The notes: generated by a model not told the origin, from the letters alone. A DNA stretch of 64,000 nt from Carposina sasakii (GCA_014607495.2 CP053148.1:14632001-14696000); one strand, 5' to 3'. Counted from the stretch's first letter, positions 34,537 to 45,014 are shown. Made by a program: numbers and translations.

Positions 34537-36609
34537 ACCTTTTGGTCGTCAACGTTTCCAAATACTACGGAATCTCTTCATCATGATTTTTTTCTCCTTG
34601 GAAGCATACCTGGGAAGTGTTTGGTTTCCAAGATATTAGGGTCTTAAGTTGAATAAATATACTTCGTTTTTTTTTGCATTAATGCAGATAGAATAAAATA
34701 ATAAAAATCTGTCTATAAAAAAACTAACATTAACACTGGACACTACAAGTTTCGCGGGTTCAAGTAATTTTTTTTTTCAAAAAAATACATCGTTTCCCAG
34801 GATTTTTTTTTCACACACTTATGCCTGATTTCACCGACGTCTCCTAAGATTTAGAAGTTTCCTAACGCATTTTAAGTATCAGTTTTGACAACATTCGATT
34901 TCACCAAAGTATAAGGATTTCCTAACAGCTTAAAAGATCTCCTAAGATTAGAAGCTCGAATTTCGGGCTCTTAAGTTTAGGTGACATTTTCGTGTACCTA
35001 TACCTACGCGTGTTTGGATTTGTATTACCTACCTAGAATTCACGATTTCAAAGATATGGATAACATACATACGAGTAACTTAATTATGAAGTTTTCACGC
35101 TATGAAGATCGAAGCAGTACAAAGACGTACTTACCTATTTGCTCGAGCATTTATACCGCGAAAGGCCGAATTTCTTCAACGAATTGACATGACAAGACAA
35201 CAAAGATTTAAAGCAAAGGTCTGTGTTTACAGCCTCATTTTTAATTTTTTGACTGTAATTAATAAATGTATTGCAAAAATTATAATAAATAGGTTTTTGC
35301 TATATTAAAAACATTGTCGATATAATTGTAACCTATTTAAATTAATTTCGTTGTAGACAATTTTCAAATGTTGTCAAACAAACAAACACACGATTTTACG
35401 AATTCGGTTTTCGACATCACTATTATGTAAGAAGTCCGTACTTTTTACAAGCTTTTATTTAACTTGCAATGTATGTTTGTTCGGGGAAATCTTACAACTC
35501 ATTTAAGGCACTTGCCCTCAACCGATTGGCTGAAATTTGGTGAGCACGTTCAGTTCGGATGCAATGCATGATTAACAGTGTGACGTCATTCTAAATCCAA
35601 CATGGCGGCATACCCACAATGGCGACAATTATTTTTAAGCATTCCTACAATTGGGTATCAAATTAAAGGGCAGTGAGAGTAACTCGAAAAAAATGTGAGT
35701 CACTCTTAATCCAATATGGCGGACTTCTAAAACTTGAAAATCTATTTTGAAACAGATATTTTTAAGCAATTGAGTTGAAATTTTGTATGCACGTTCAGCA
35801 TGACAATCTGTTAACTGTTGACGTTATTCCAAATCCACCATATACAGCCTCATTTTTAATTTTTTGACTGTAATTAATAAATGTATTGAGTCAAAAATTA
35901 TAATAAATAAGGTTTTTGGCTATGAAAATTAAAAAAATAAAAACAACTTTTATTTAAATTAAAAAGTACTGTTAATTTATAATATTTAATTTAACACATT
36001 TAACCTCGCGACATTTAAGTATTATTTATTTCTTAGTTTTAAATTTTTAATAAGTCAAGGTGAGGCCGTGCCGAGGACTGAGTGGCATGATGAATTTCGT
36101 GAACAACCACCTCGGGGCACCGGGGCGAACCCTGTTGTATATTACTCTCTTACTCTTCTCACGAAGCTCTGGAAACGGATATTTCTTCGAATGCGTGGGA
36201 ACAATATGGGAAAACGATCAACACAAAGATTTAATAAACATTTAAAAGTAAGAACGTAAATCGGTACTTAAATTCGCGACAACTTTTATAACATATAAAT
36301 TGTGTCAAATGTGTTAAATTTGAAATACGTTTAAATAACAGTAGTTTTAGTGTAAAAGTTTATTTTTTCTTTTTAGCGCATTTAAATAAAAGCTTGTTTA
36401 TAAAAAGGTTTTTTTACCTAAATTTTATTGAGTTCCTATGTTGGTGAAAAGCAATTTAAGTTAGAAGTTAGTTTAGGAGATGTCTTTCTCTAAAATTTTC
36501 CTAACAAAGAGACCGTTTAGGGAGCACTGGTGAAATCCGGCATTACTTTATTTGATGTATAGAGTACGTACCTACTCTTCGTAAAGGGTGGCAACGAAAA
36601 AACACACTG
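34537..36609 (+). mobile_element. MITE-A copy 4, split by a Harbinger element
   Basis: The left part (34,537-34,821) ends after 'TTTTTTTTCACACACTTA'. The right part (36,543-36,609) resumes 'TTACTTTATTTGATGTATAG' and ends 'AACACACTG'. Removing 34,822-36,542 and one TTA restores the normal element order. Confidence 0.8.
34822..36542. mobile_element. 1,721-bp PIF/Harbinger-type element with TTA duplication
   Basis: The element starts TGCCTGATTTCACC and ends GGTGAAATCCGGCA, inverted termini with one mismatch, and TTA lies on both sides (34,819-34,821 and 36,543-36,545). A 3-bp TTA/TAA duplication is the signature of PIF/Harbinger insertions. Two short open frames occur inside (around 35,102-35,250, 'MKIEAVQRRTYLFARAFIPR', and 36,060-36,259). 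Neither shows an obvious catalytic core, so it is probably non-autonomous or deleted. Confidence 0.8.
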
Positions 36610-36667
36610 TATTAGACTAAGGTTTTTTATTATTATAAGTTGAGTGATAATCCATACTTCTTTACTA

Positions 36668-36790
36668 TCTATACTAATATTATAATGAGGTGAACTTTTA
36701 TTGTTTGTTTATTTGCAGTGGCTCTGAAACTACTGGACCGATTTCAAATTCTTTCACCATTAGAATAAAGTTAAAAATGTCGTATGACAC
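36668..36790 (-). repeat. non-LTR-type tail, second copy
   Basis: 'ACTAATATTATAATGAGGTG' to 'CTGGACCGATTTCAAATTCT', matching the start of the 15.98 kb repeat. Confidence 0.55.
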
Positions 36791-36852
36791 ATGGGTAATT
36801 AATTAGGTACGCACTTGGCTTTGTAAGCATAATAAGCCTTACCTCACTTATA

Positions 36853-37112
36853 CAGGGTGTAACAAAAAGGGTATGTTAAGCGAAAATATATGTAAATAGC
36901 CCACTATAAAGAACCTATCTACAAAATTTGAGACTCGAAATCACAAGTTTATTTTTCAAGATTGTATGAAGATTCCTGAGATGTTTAAGAATTCTCCATA
37001 CTATCTAGAAAAATAAACATATGATTTCGAGTCTCAAACTTTGTGAATAGGTTCCCTATAGTGGGCTATTTACATATCTTTTCGCTTAACATATCCTTTT
37101 TGTTACATCCTG
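36853..37112 (+). mobile_element. MITE-B copy 2
   Basis: 260 bp, 'CAGGGTGTAACAAAAAGGGT' to 'TTTTTGTTACATCCTG', TA-flanked, self-complementary halves. Confidence 0.85.
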
Positions 37113-38240
37113 TATAATATAATTTACTATTTAAGGGAACTTTTTAAACATTATAATATTAACTCTTTATATATTTTCATCATTTTTCATTCAATGAATT
37201 TTTATACTAAGTTATAAAAATTACTTTAGCTATTGGTCAGTATTTCGAATACCTAAGATCCGATCAAGTAAATTCAAGTGCCGATCATAAATGTTTTGAT
37301 TGTTCGAAACAATTTCATGGCTGATTGATTGTATACCTATTCACGTTAACTATTAAAGAACTCCTTCAATCTTTATAAAATATATTGCGCGCTCTGAATG
37401 TAATGCAATGTTGCATGTGAAAATGATTTTACTGAATCATTGAAATAAATTAAATTAATCCGTACTTATTACTGTATAGCAAATCCGGATAGCAATTTAT
37501 GCAGATAAGGATTAATTTTGTATTACTATGTCGATGAAGGTATTTTATCATAATATTTTATTGTAATCCTCAAATTTATTTTCCAATGTAATATGCCCTA
37601 ATAAATTATTATAAATTCTAAGCTTAATAATTATACATTTACTTATAGAATGCATTTCAAATACTTATTATTGTTGTAAGTTTTTAACATGTGCTTCAGC
37701 AAGGCATCACTGGGCAGCTGCATCACCCTCCGTGCATGTCGTAAGAACTAGGAACTCGAGCTTGTAAGAATCATTCGCCGATATAATGTTTCGCCGACTG
37801 TTTCACTACCTATTTAAATATGGCTGAATTTTTTGTTTTTTTATTTATAAAATTGCCCGTACTATGTCAAGTTACAAATACGAATGTCCAAAATCCTTTG
37901 AGGTGCTGTTCCGTAAAAAATAAGAGAATTTGTAAGAAATACGTCATAAGTAAGAACCGGCGAATGATTTTTCGGCATATAATTCGTCGATGAAATGTGC
38001 TGTCGGCGAAACGATCTATCTGCGAAGAGTAGTTCGGCAAACTGTTACAAGCACAGGGAACTCAGACATTCGCTCATACGATAAGCTAGCAACTTGTTAC
38101 TGAACTTAACATCTATCCCTATCAGGCTTAGCTTGACTATCGGATCTCTTTTATGCTCTTGCAGTTCTGCCTGCCCCATTTCGAGTTTACATCCGTGTGT
38201 ACAACGTAATGTATTATTAAACGTAATGTATTATTTTCAG
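37113..38240. other. upstream of paralog 1; its first exon is not identified
   Basis: AT-rich, with diverged 'TTCGCCGA' words near 37,775 and 37,960-38,030. The first exon of the 38,241 gene should supply a start Met and the first few residues; no candidate could be chosen with confidence. The sequence ends in TTATTTTCAG, a good acceptor. Confidence 0.4.
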
Positions 38241-38729
38241 ATTGTGATTTCAATATGTGTCTTAATTTTAAGAGAATTGCTTGCTCTCAAAATATTGCAG
38301 AGCCAGCGAAGATATCCAATAGAAGACGGATTAGAGCATGACAATCCTCTGGAGCGACCGGACTTTAAGCATTTAATAGACTTCGGCGAACACGGCGTTG
38401 CTTACAGAAAGCAGAACGATGACAATTCAAAGGATAAACAGCCGGATTTGGATATGGGTAAACGAATTGAGAATATGCTACAAAATGCGAAGGCGATGCA
38501 AGACCTGCAGGATGCTCCCGTTGAAGAAGAGAAAAAAAAGCCGCAGGATCCGGCTCCAACACCAAGTAGACACAATTATGATGACAATGGCAGAGATATT
38601 TCTGCGACCATAGTACCAAATGATATTTATTATAATATAGAGAAGAAATGTGTTAACTGGCTGGACGACTGTACTATTACAGGCATTAGGGGAAGAATAT
38701 TACAAGCAATGAAAGGACCTTTCAAATAA
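38241..38729 (+). CDS. terminal exon of a small, probably secreted protein (paralog 1, C-x6-C peptide)
   Basis: The exon starts in phase 0 after acceptor TTATTTTCAG and encodes 162 residues. It opens with a hydrophobic run (IVISICVLIL...), the core of a likely signal peptide whose start lies in an upstream exon. A charged linker rich in Asp, Lys and Gln follows (to about residue 118). The C-terminus contains 'IYYNIEKKCVNWLDDCTI' and then TGIRGRIL: a C-x6-C pair preceded by KK and followed by G-R. The last 40 residues match the minus-strand paralog at 46.9 kb at 34 positions; the linkers barely align. AATAAA overlaps the stop codon. The likely role is an extracellular peptide or prohormone, but I do not recognise the family. 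A longer frame upstream (from 38,094) crosses the acceptor and is not used. Confidence 0.75.
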   Translation: MVISICVLILRELLALKILQSQRRYPIEDGLEHDNPLERPDFKHLIDFGEHGVAYRKQNDDNSKDKQPDLDMGKRIENMLQNAKAMQDLQDAPVEEEKKKPQDPAPTPSRHNYDDNGRDISATIVPNDIYYNIEKKCVNWLDDCTITGIRGRILQAMKGPFK

Positions 38730-38784
38730 ATTTCATCCCGTTAACTGCAATGAATAGCACCTACAATCGAGAAATCAATGTATT

Positions 38785-38880
38785 TTTACAAGCTTTTATT
38801 TAGTTTCACCTGTCCCGATGTCTGTAACCAAATCTTGCAAGTTCCCGGTTTCCGTTTGAGTTGAAATTTTGCATGCATTT
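38785..38880 (-). repeat. dispersed repeat, copy 2 (3.4 kb family)
   Basis: Reverse complement of 3,395-3,480, starting 'TTTTTACAAGCTTTTATTTA'. It lies just past the stop of paralog 1. Confidence 0.6.
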
Positions 38881-38919
38881 ATAAATCCACCAGCGACCAG
38901 TAACGAAACTAGTCGGAGT

Positions 38920-39465
38920 CAGTGTTGGCAACCGTACGATAATTATCGTACATGTACGATAATTTGATACCAGTGTACGATGTACGATTGCGATTCATTA
39001 TCGTACACAAATGTACGATAATTTTCGAATTTCCCAAATGTTTTCAAATTGGACCGGAAGATTCCGAAAGTCATTGGTTTGTAATGGATTTCGATAGTTT
39101 CGTTCACTCATATATAGATAAGAAATATATATCTCGTTGAATATTACATATTTTGTCAATTTATGTGTTCATGAATAAATTTAATAATCGACTGATCAAC
39201 TTTGGAGCCATTTTATTTTTGTAAAACATTTGAAACACACAAATTTTCGCGCCATTTTCTACGCAATGTACCCATGTGAAAATTATAAAATTCGAAAAAG
39301 GACATGACGAGCGGCTGAGCGCAATATAAGTTCGTAATAATATCTATTTTATTAATAATTAACGTTTTTTTTATGTCATTCAAAAGTATACGATAATTTT
39401 TCGTCAGGTACGATAATTTTACGCCCCTGGTACGATCAGCGCATCATTCTAGGTTGCCAACACTG
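38920..39465. mobile_element. 546-bp hAT-type element with perfect 8-bp target duplication
   Basis: The termini are CAGTGTTGGCAACC and GGTTGCCAACACTG, 14-bp perfect inverted repeats of hAT type. GTCGGAGT directly precedes (38,912-38,919) and follows (39,466-39,473) the element. Inside, TGTACGATAATT words are repeated in both orientations near each end. There is no transposase frame, so it is non-autonomous. Confidence 0.9.
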
Positions 39466-39473
39466 GTCGGAGT

Positions 39474-40007
39474 ATGTAAACGACCATGAATACTACCCAC
39501 TGAGATGAGTTGCATTCCTCAAAAGCATGGTATTTTTTTAGCAAAACAAGAATTAAAATAAAAAGCTAGTTTTCGTATAGCCATTTGCTTCTAAATATTT
39601 AAAATGCTTACAAAAATGCACAATATCTTCCCAAAAAGGTACACACGGCCGCACGTCACGCTACACACCACCATCCCGTAAGCAGACCTTTGTTACTAAG
39701 CAATAGGGTATAGAGAACCGGATATGTTTCAAGGAACTGGGATTTTCGGTACTGGACCATGCTGGAACCGGGAATTCCCGGGATTTTCGGTATTTTCGGT
39801 TTTATTTTTTCAACCATACATATTATGATGCTAATTGATAAATTTAATTTGTGACGGTCTCAAGAATAAAACTACAAATAAAAATATATATAATATAATA
39901 TACTTATATACTTACAATCTACCTATAGATAAAGTCTGTCATTGAATGAGATTCATTCGACGGCGTGGTCGTTCAACTGGTGATCTTTTTGCATATGCCA
40001 ACCATAT
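39474..40007. other. no gene; composite repeat remnants
   Basis: Includes CCGGGAATTCCCGGG (about 39,768) within 'GGGATTTTCGGTATTTTCGG' repeats. No coding feature. Confidence 0.35.
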
Positions 40008-40195
40008 TTAGAGCGAAGCAATCGAGAAACACAGGGAAGCCATTGCTGTCTCACTCGACTCTATGGCACGACGGCCTTTTAAGCAAGCTCCCATCGTATG
40101 GAATCTCTGATATCTTTGCACCTGGATTGCTGACTTTTTGAAGAAGCGCGGTTCCTTTGGGTATGCAGATGACACCACTGTTACGCTAAAAGCGA

Positions 40196-41880
40196 TCACT
40201 TTCGTGGGCGACTGCGACGCCGTTTAGGAGCGACGGGTTCAGGCGCTACCAAATCTGCACCTTCTCGTGCATGATACCGTCTTAAGTCTCCAATGTGATA
40301 TTTGCCGATTACTTCACCAGGCTTAATAGGAAAAGCTAAGAGATATGAAGTCGGACTTACCTTTTTAACAACCACATACGAACCGTCCCTCCTCGGTACC
40401 AATTTTGAACTCACTCCTCCAGCAGTATTACTTAAAAAGTGGGTTTTCATAAGAACCAAATCTCTTTCCAACACCTCATCAGGCTGACGACTTTTATCCG
40501 CTACCACCTTTCGTAGATCTTGCTGTTTCTCGATACACTATTTACTTGTGCGTAGGGTATCTACTAAGCTAAGCAGGTATGATGTTATCTGTGGAACGTA
40601 GTTTTCAGCCATTATGACAGCTGATCACTTCATCAAGTGGAGATCTCAGTTTACATCCAAAAGTTAGGTAAGCGGGCGTTTGTTGAGTAGATTTTGATAA
40701 AGATGTATTAAGAGCAAAACGTATAAAAGAAAGTACCTCTGGCCATTGATTATGATGTCCTTCGACTAATATGGCTAACTGTGTTTTCAGGTCTCGGTTC
40801 TTTCTTTCGACCGGATTTGCTGCAGGGTGATATAGTGGTACTAAATTCTGCTTAACGCCGAGAGTAAACATAGCCTTTTGCATAACATCGGCGATAAACT
40901 GTACCCCATTGTCTGAAATCATTCGCCTGGGAATCCCGTAACGCAAAAATATTTAATTAAGTTCAACCCATTTACTTGCATTATCCTCTACTACCAGTCA
41001 GTATCCATCTCTCTCCATTGGGACCTCTCGGAAGTGGTCCCAAAAGATCAACAGCTAAAACTTCAAATCGTTGTGCCGGAACTGGTGTTTGCAATAATCC
41101 AGTAGGTTTCTCATTTAATGGTTTATATCTTTGGCACTCTATGCATGTTTTGAGATAGTCCATTACATAGCGACGCATTCCAGGGAAGATTTTTTGAGAG
41201 ATGCGATGAAAAGTTTTATCTATCCCACCATGACCTGATGTAGGCGAGTCATGACACTCTATCATTACTTGTTTCCTTAAACTTATAGGTACTTCAAGTT
41301 GTGGTTCTTCGGTATCTATATCAGTGTAACAATACAATATTCCATTAGTCAAATTAATACCTCTTTCTGATCATCTATTTACTTCCAACTCATCCCTACC
41401 TTCTAACCCCATAATGATCTTTGATACTTCTGGGTCAGCCAATTGACTCTCGCGAAGAGTAGTAGCATCCCATTTCGGCGGGTCAACACTAACTGTACAA
41501 ATTCCGCAGCTATCTTGAACTTCATCATCGCAAGGTGGACGACTGAGGGAATCAGCTATAACGTTAGCTTTTCCGGGTGAATAGTCCACCTGAAGGTCAA
41601 AAGACTGAAGCTTCCTTGCCCATCTGACCAATCTTCCTGTTGGTGACTTTATGGTGAGTAACCATTTCAGAGGTTGGTGATCACTCGCAACACGTACCGG
41701 GTGTCCGTCGATATAACCACGAAACTTCTCAAGTGGCCAAACGATGCTAATGCTTCACGTTCTGTGGTTGAGTAGTTGCGCTCGGCGGGTGTGAGCAGTC
41801 GGCTTGCATATTCGATGGGTCTCTCTTCATGCAGAGTCTCCCCCTGCAGTAAAGTTATTTACCTACATTCTCATTGCAAT
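40196..41880 (-). pseudogene. gypsy Pol remnant: RNase H, integrase, C-terminal domain
   Basis: In order: RNase H pieces 'PIEYASRLLTPAERNYSTT' and 'SDHQPLKWLLT', with a frame change between them; the linker 'DSLSRPPCDD'; the integrase zinc-binding H-x6-H ... C-I-E-C block (41,100-41,270). The catalytic core then has Asp in 'LAVDLLGPLPRG', Asp in 'ISDNGVQFIADV' and Glu in 'ANPVERKNRDLK'. The end 'YLLAFPIKPGEVIGKYHIGD' resembles the integrase C-terminal fold, and the product ends in a basic tail. Stops and frame changes separate the blocks near 41,360, 40,960 and 40,510. All three DDE residues survive, yet without RT the copy cannot replicate itself. Confidence 0.9.
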
Positions 41881-41975
41881 ATCTGTTGTGAATATTACAT
41901 TCCATCCAATAATTTAATTCTTTTAAGGGTATTTTAGTCATAGTATGGAAACACCTCGGTCAAAACTATTGCTAT

Positions 41976-42971
41976 CTAAAAGGGGCACGCTGGCACTACA
42001 TCTGTTAGTGTAAATAATCTAAGATAACATGACATAGGAGTAGGATCTTTATTATGTAACACAGCACACTCACTGCGATGATGTCCGCTAGCAGGCCAGT
42101 TCTTATTTCCCGTTGATGTCGTTGGCTGTGTGGGCGACACTATCGACGCGGGGTTCGTTGAAGAATCGGGAAGCCCGATGCGCTTACTTACGCTTGCAGC
42201 GCGTTGAATTGTCGCAGTAGGTATAGTCGTTCCATTAGCAGACGGTACAGTTTGTCCAGATCTCTCTGCCGTATCTTCGACTACCGATTCTTCGACAGCA
42301 CGAGCCTTTTCTATAAGTTCGTCGACCGTAAGTGTTGCGTCTCGAGGAACTTGTTCGCGAATCCTTTTATCCAATATGGCTTAAATTATATCAATCTGCA
42401 TTCTGTCTGCTACTTCATATGGAAGTTTAGCCATGCTTGCACCTATTTGGCAAATAAAAACATCAGCGCATTCACCTCTTTGTGCGGATGTAAAAATATC
42501 TCGAAAAATTTGGTGTGGGGGACGGGGCAAGCCGTACATGGCGCGTATCTTCAGTAACGTATCCTGCCATGATACTATAGATGCTCTCACTCCACGATAC
42601 CAAAAAGCGGCATCTCCCTCTAATAACATAGGGAGACCTTTTAGTGCGTGATCGTCGCTCATGTTCGTACATTCTTTGTACACTTCCACCGCATCCAAAA
42701 AGGCCTCAAGTACCTCGGCGTCGCGCGAGGAGCCGGAGAAACGTGCGGTGCAGGCCGCAAAGTTTCCGCTCGGCGCGACCGGGCAACGAGATACGCTCGC
42801 AAACGTGTTAGTGGACACTGCAAAAAGGTCTTCGACTAACTTCCTGTTTGCTTCGGCTTGGGCCTTAGCGAAGATCGTAAGAAAATTTGTGAGATGGCCC
42901 TCTGACAAAGAGCCACTCTCCACTGCATCTTCCTTATGCTTCGGCATTTTTCGTGGGGTTCGTGCACACAT
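41976..42971 (-). pseudogene. gypsy Gag remnant with an in-frame stop
   Basis: The frame starts at or near the MPKHKEDAVESGSL methionine and contains the retrotransposon Gag capsid-like stretch ('ARFSGSSRDAEVLEAFLDAV', 'DDHALKGLPMLLEGDAAFWY', 'FRDIFTSAQRGECADVFICQ'). A TAA interrupts it at about 42,381-42,383; translation continues in the same frame as 'AILDKRIREQVPRDATL'. The expected zinc knuckle is degraded: 'NWPASGHHRSECAV' keeps only the distal half. Confidence 0.85.
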
Positions 42972-42981
42972 TGATTAAACA

Positions 42982-43001
42982 GCGCCCCACGTTGGGCGCC
43001 A
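42982..43001 (-). promoter_or_regulatory. primer-binding site of the gypsy element
   Basis: Minus-strand TGGCGCCCAACGTGGGGC begins one or two bases after the LTR end. TGG pairs with the CCA tail of a tRNA; the tRNA species was not determined. Confidence 0.8.
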
Positions 43002-43002
43002 G

Positions 43003-43168
43003 TGTGATGGTGGATCATGCAATTTAATGTAAAAACGTAAAAAATATTTATCACAAAACTTTATTATTCCGACATTCACTGTTATCTCGGTCACTATGGT
43101 CACCAGTGGCAGGCTAAGCTCTAATAACGAAAGCCAGCCGAAGGATGGGCGATATACATCCTACAACA
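43003..43168 (-). repeat. 5' LTR of the gypsy element
   Basis: Minus strand TGTTGTAGGATGTATATCGC ... ACCATCACA, about 166 bp, with AATAAA inside. The TG...CA ends and the adjacent primer site set the borders; the outer border is an estimate because no second LTR is present for comparison. Confidence 0.6.
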
Positions 43169-43267
43169 TAATAATAAAAATTATCAAGTCCCATTTATGT
43201 GAATTACGTAGATATGTTTTGACGTTGAAATTATGATTCAAACTGCGCAACTAAAAAAACATTAAAA

Positions 43268-43652
43268 TAAACATGGTGTGAATGACTGCTAGGCAAATAC
43301 TGAAATTCAGAACAAGTCCCATTATATTGAGTTATACGACAATACATAGGTATATACTACTCGCATAAAATGCATTTTTTATTTGATTATCGTATGTTTT
43401 CTGCACTAGTTGTGTCGGTGATTCTAATGGGCTTATTGGCTATTGTGTGTTTTTGGATCACTGGTGACTCTGAATTAATTTTGAGCCGCTCTTTTTATTT
43501 GAGTAGAACTATACCTATATAGGTACTATTATTGTGCTAATTTTAAAGGTCGGTTAAGAAGTTTTCTACAAATTTTTTTTAGTGGTTTTCGCTTTAGAAT
43601 CATGGTCTGAAGTCAGCATATCAATATTTGTCTGGCTGTCTTATACTCTCCA
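43268..43652 (+). mobile_element. MITE-C, partial copy
   Basis: Contains 'CTAGGCAAATACTGAAATTC' near the left and 'AGAATCATGGTCTGAAGTCA' at the right, as in the complete 48.47 kb element; the left terminus is lost. Confidence 0.65.
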
Positions 43653-43654
43653 TA

Positions 43655-43835
43655 CAGGATGTTTTTTTTGTTATCAAAGTTTCCGAATACTACCCATTTT
43701 CCTCGTCATCACAAACATTTTTCTCCCATCCAAAGTTGAGTTATCAGATTGCATATTTGTGCATAAATGCACGTAGACGCTTGTACCAAACACATTTTTC
43801 GAAAAAGAAAATCTCCAGTCAAAATACCAACGCCA
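43655..43835 (+). mobile_element. MITE-A copy 5, right end missing
   Basis: 'CAGGATGTTTTTTTTGTTAT' to the 'GCATAAATGCACGTAGACGC' block; abuts the MITE-C fragment. Confidence 0.65.
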
Positions 43836-44415
43836 ATGCACAGACTGGTTACCATAGGTTACCTACATTACGCTTATTTGCGCGCTATCCAATCATTAAG
43901 TAAAAATACTTGAAAAATTAAAATTGTACATACCAGAATTTCAATTTTCGTTTTATTTAACAAGACGATATTTAATATATTCATTGCAGAATTAAGAATC
44001 TCCAGCGTTGGTCATTAATGTGCCTTTATGTTAGGTAACTAGTCTTTGCGTTAGTGTTTTTACTTTGTCCGCGTAATCTTCAGAATTCCCATTATTTCCC
44101 ATTCCCGTTAGAATTTTTATTTTAATAAATTGCTTTTATTTACATCAGCTATCTGCCAGTGAAAGTCCCATAAAAATCGGTCCTTTCGAAAGAGACAGAC
44201 AAAAATTTTAAAAATATATATATATACCCATGAACGTATAAAAACTACGGACCGAGTCTTGTCATAGCACCTAGTGAAGCTCATAGTAAGCTCGGTGACC
44301 TATCTTAACACGATATCACCCACACATACAACCATAGTAAGCTCGGCGTCGATCATTACGCTGCTAGCTTTGGCTACATACGCACGTAACGATTTGTAAC
44401 TACAAATATTGAACT

Positions 44416-44979
44416 ATGCCAACCTGTGTAGTGAAATATTGTTTCCGAAGCACTTTACGTGATAAGAAGAAGCAAGGAATCATTTTTCACAGGTAATTAT
44501 AGTTTTAAACACTTTATTTTGATAATTTTCTAACCAAATAATTCCATAATTTTTGTAAACAAACTTTGACAGATATTTTTTTTCCCTAGACTGTTTCAAA
44601 AATGAAACTAACATTTTGTTTTGTATTATTATTATAATTATTTAAAATAGATAAAATTATTAATAAAGAAATGGAAAAAATTCCTCACCCGGGTGGGAAT
44701 CGAACCCACGACCTCTGCATTCCGTGCCAGCGCTCTTACCACTGAGCCACCGGGTCAATTACTCGGATGACGAATTTTACCATCTCTTTTTGAAATTACA
44801 TTATTGGAAACGTTATTTTTCATCCCGATAGCTATACATACTCGTAAGCCAAATCTATAAAAATAAAAATAAAAGATAAACTATTGTATTTTTTAGTTTT
44901 GGCAACGCGTAAAAACAAATGTCCCCAAAATAATTTTGTATTTAGATTCCCAAAAGAGAACGAATGGCGTAAAGACTGA
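44416..44979 (+). pseudogene. THAP zinc-finger start of a P-like transposase, two exons, nonsense codon
   Basis: Exon 1 (44,416-44,492) reads MPTCVVKYCFRSTLRD, then KKKQGIIFH, ending at donor CACAG|GTAATT. Exon 2 (44,946-44,979) follows acceptor TTGTATTTAG and completes a split Arg codon: R-FPKENEWRKD, then TGA where Trp is expected. 'M-P-x-C-V-V-x-x-C' with C-x4-C spacing, then 'I-x-F-H-R-F-P', is the diagnostic N-terminal half of the C2CH THAP DNA-binding domain. The distal C and H and the AVPTF box are missing. The 453-bp intron contains a SINE on the opposite strand. A host THAP gene is possible, but the flanking TIRs favour a transposon origin. Confidence 0.7.
44680..44862 (-). repeat. 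tRNA-derived SINE, best copy
   Basis: Minus strand: body 'TATAGCTATCGGGATGAAAA', then a tRNA-like head with box A TGGCTCAGTGGTAAGAGCGC and box B GGTCGTGGGTTCGATTCCCA. The acceptor, D and T arms can pair, but the anticodon arm does not form a proper 5-bp stem. It is therefore annotated as a SINE, not a tRNA gene. Confidence 0.75.
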
Positions 44980-45014
44980 ATTTAGATTATAATTTTTTCC
45001 ATATATTTTCTATA

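Larger units (their letters stand above)
40008..43168 (-). mobile_element. Ty3/gypsy LTR retrotransposon, internally deleted, 3' LTR not found
   Basis: Reading on the minus strand: 5' LTR (43,168-43,003), primer-binding site, Gag, then directly RNase H, integrase and the C-terminal end. Protease and the RT palm are missing between about 41,976 and 41,880. Below 40,196 about 190 bp of probable element sequence follows with no LTR. The copy is defective. Confidence 0.85.

Noticed and set aside
38094..38240. N-terminal extension of paralog 1
   Set aside because: The frame is open by chance across the acceptor TTATTTTCAG; paralog 2 has an acceptor at the matching place and no such extension.
42204..42978. 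Plus-strand ORFs opposite Gag
   Set aside because: Antisense shadows of the gypsy Gag frame; no domain of their own.
43003..43168. A matching 3' LTR below 40.0 kb
   Set aside because: 39.4-40.2 kb was read for the LTR ends (TGTTGTAG... / ...CATCACA) in the right orientation; only a weak 'TGTGACGGTC' resemblance near 39,852 was seen.
44682..44765. tRNA gene on the minus strand
   Set aside because: Boxes A and B and three arms are good, but the anticodon stem does not pair over 5 bp and the sequence is fused to a repeated SINE body found elsewhere in the window.
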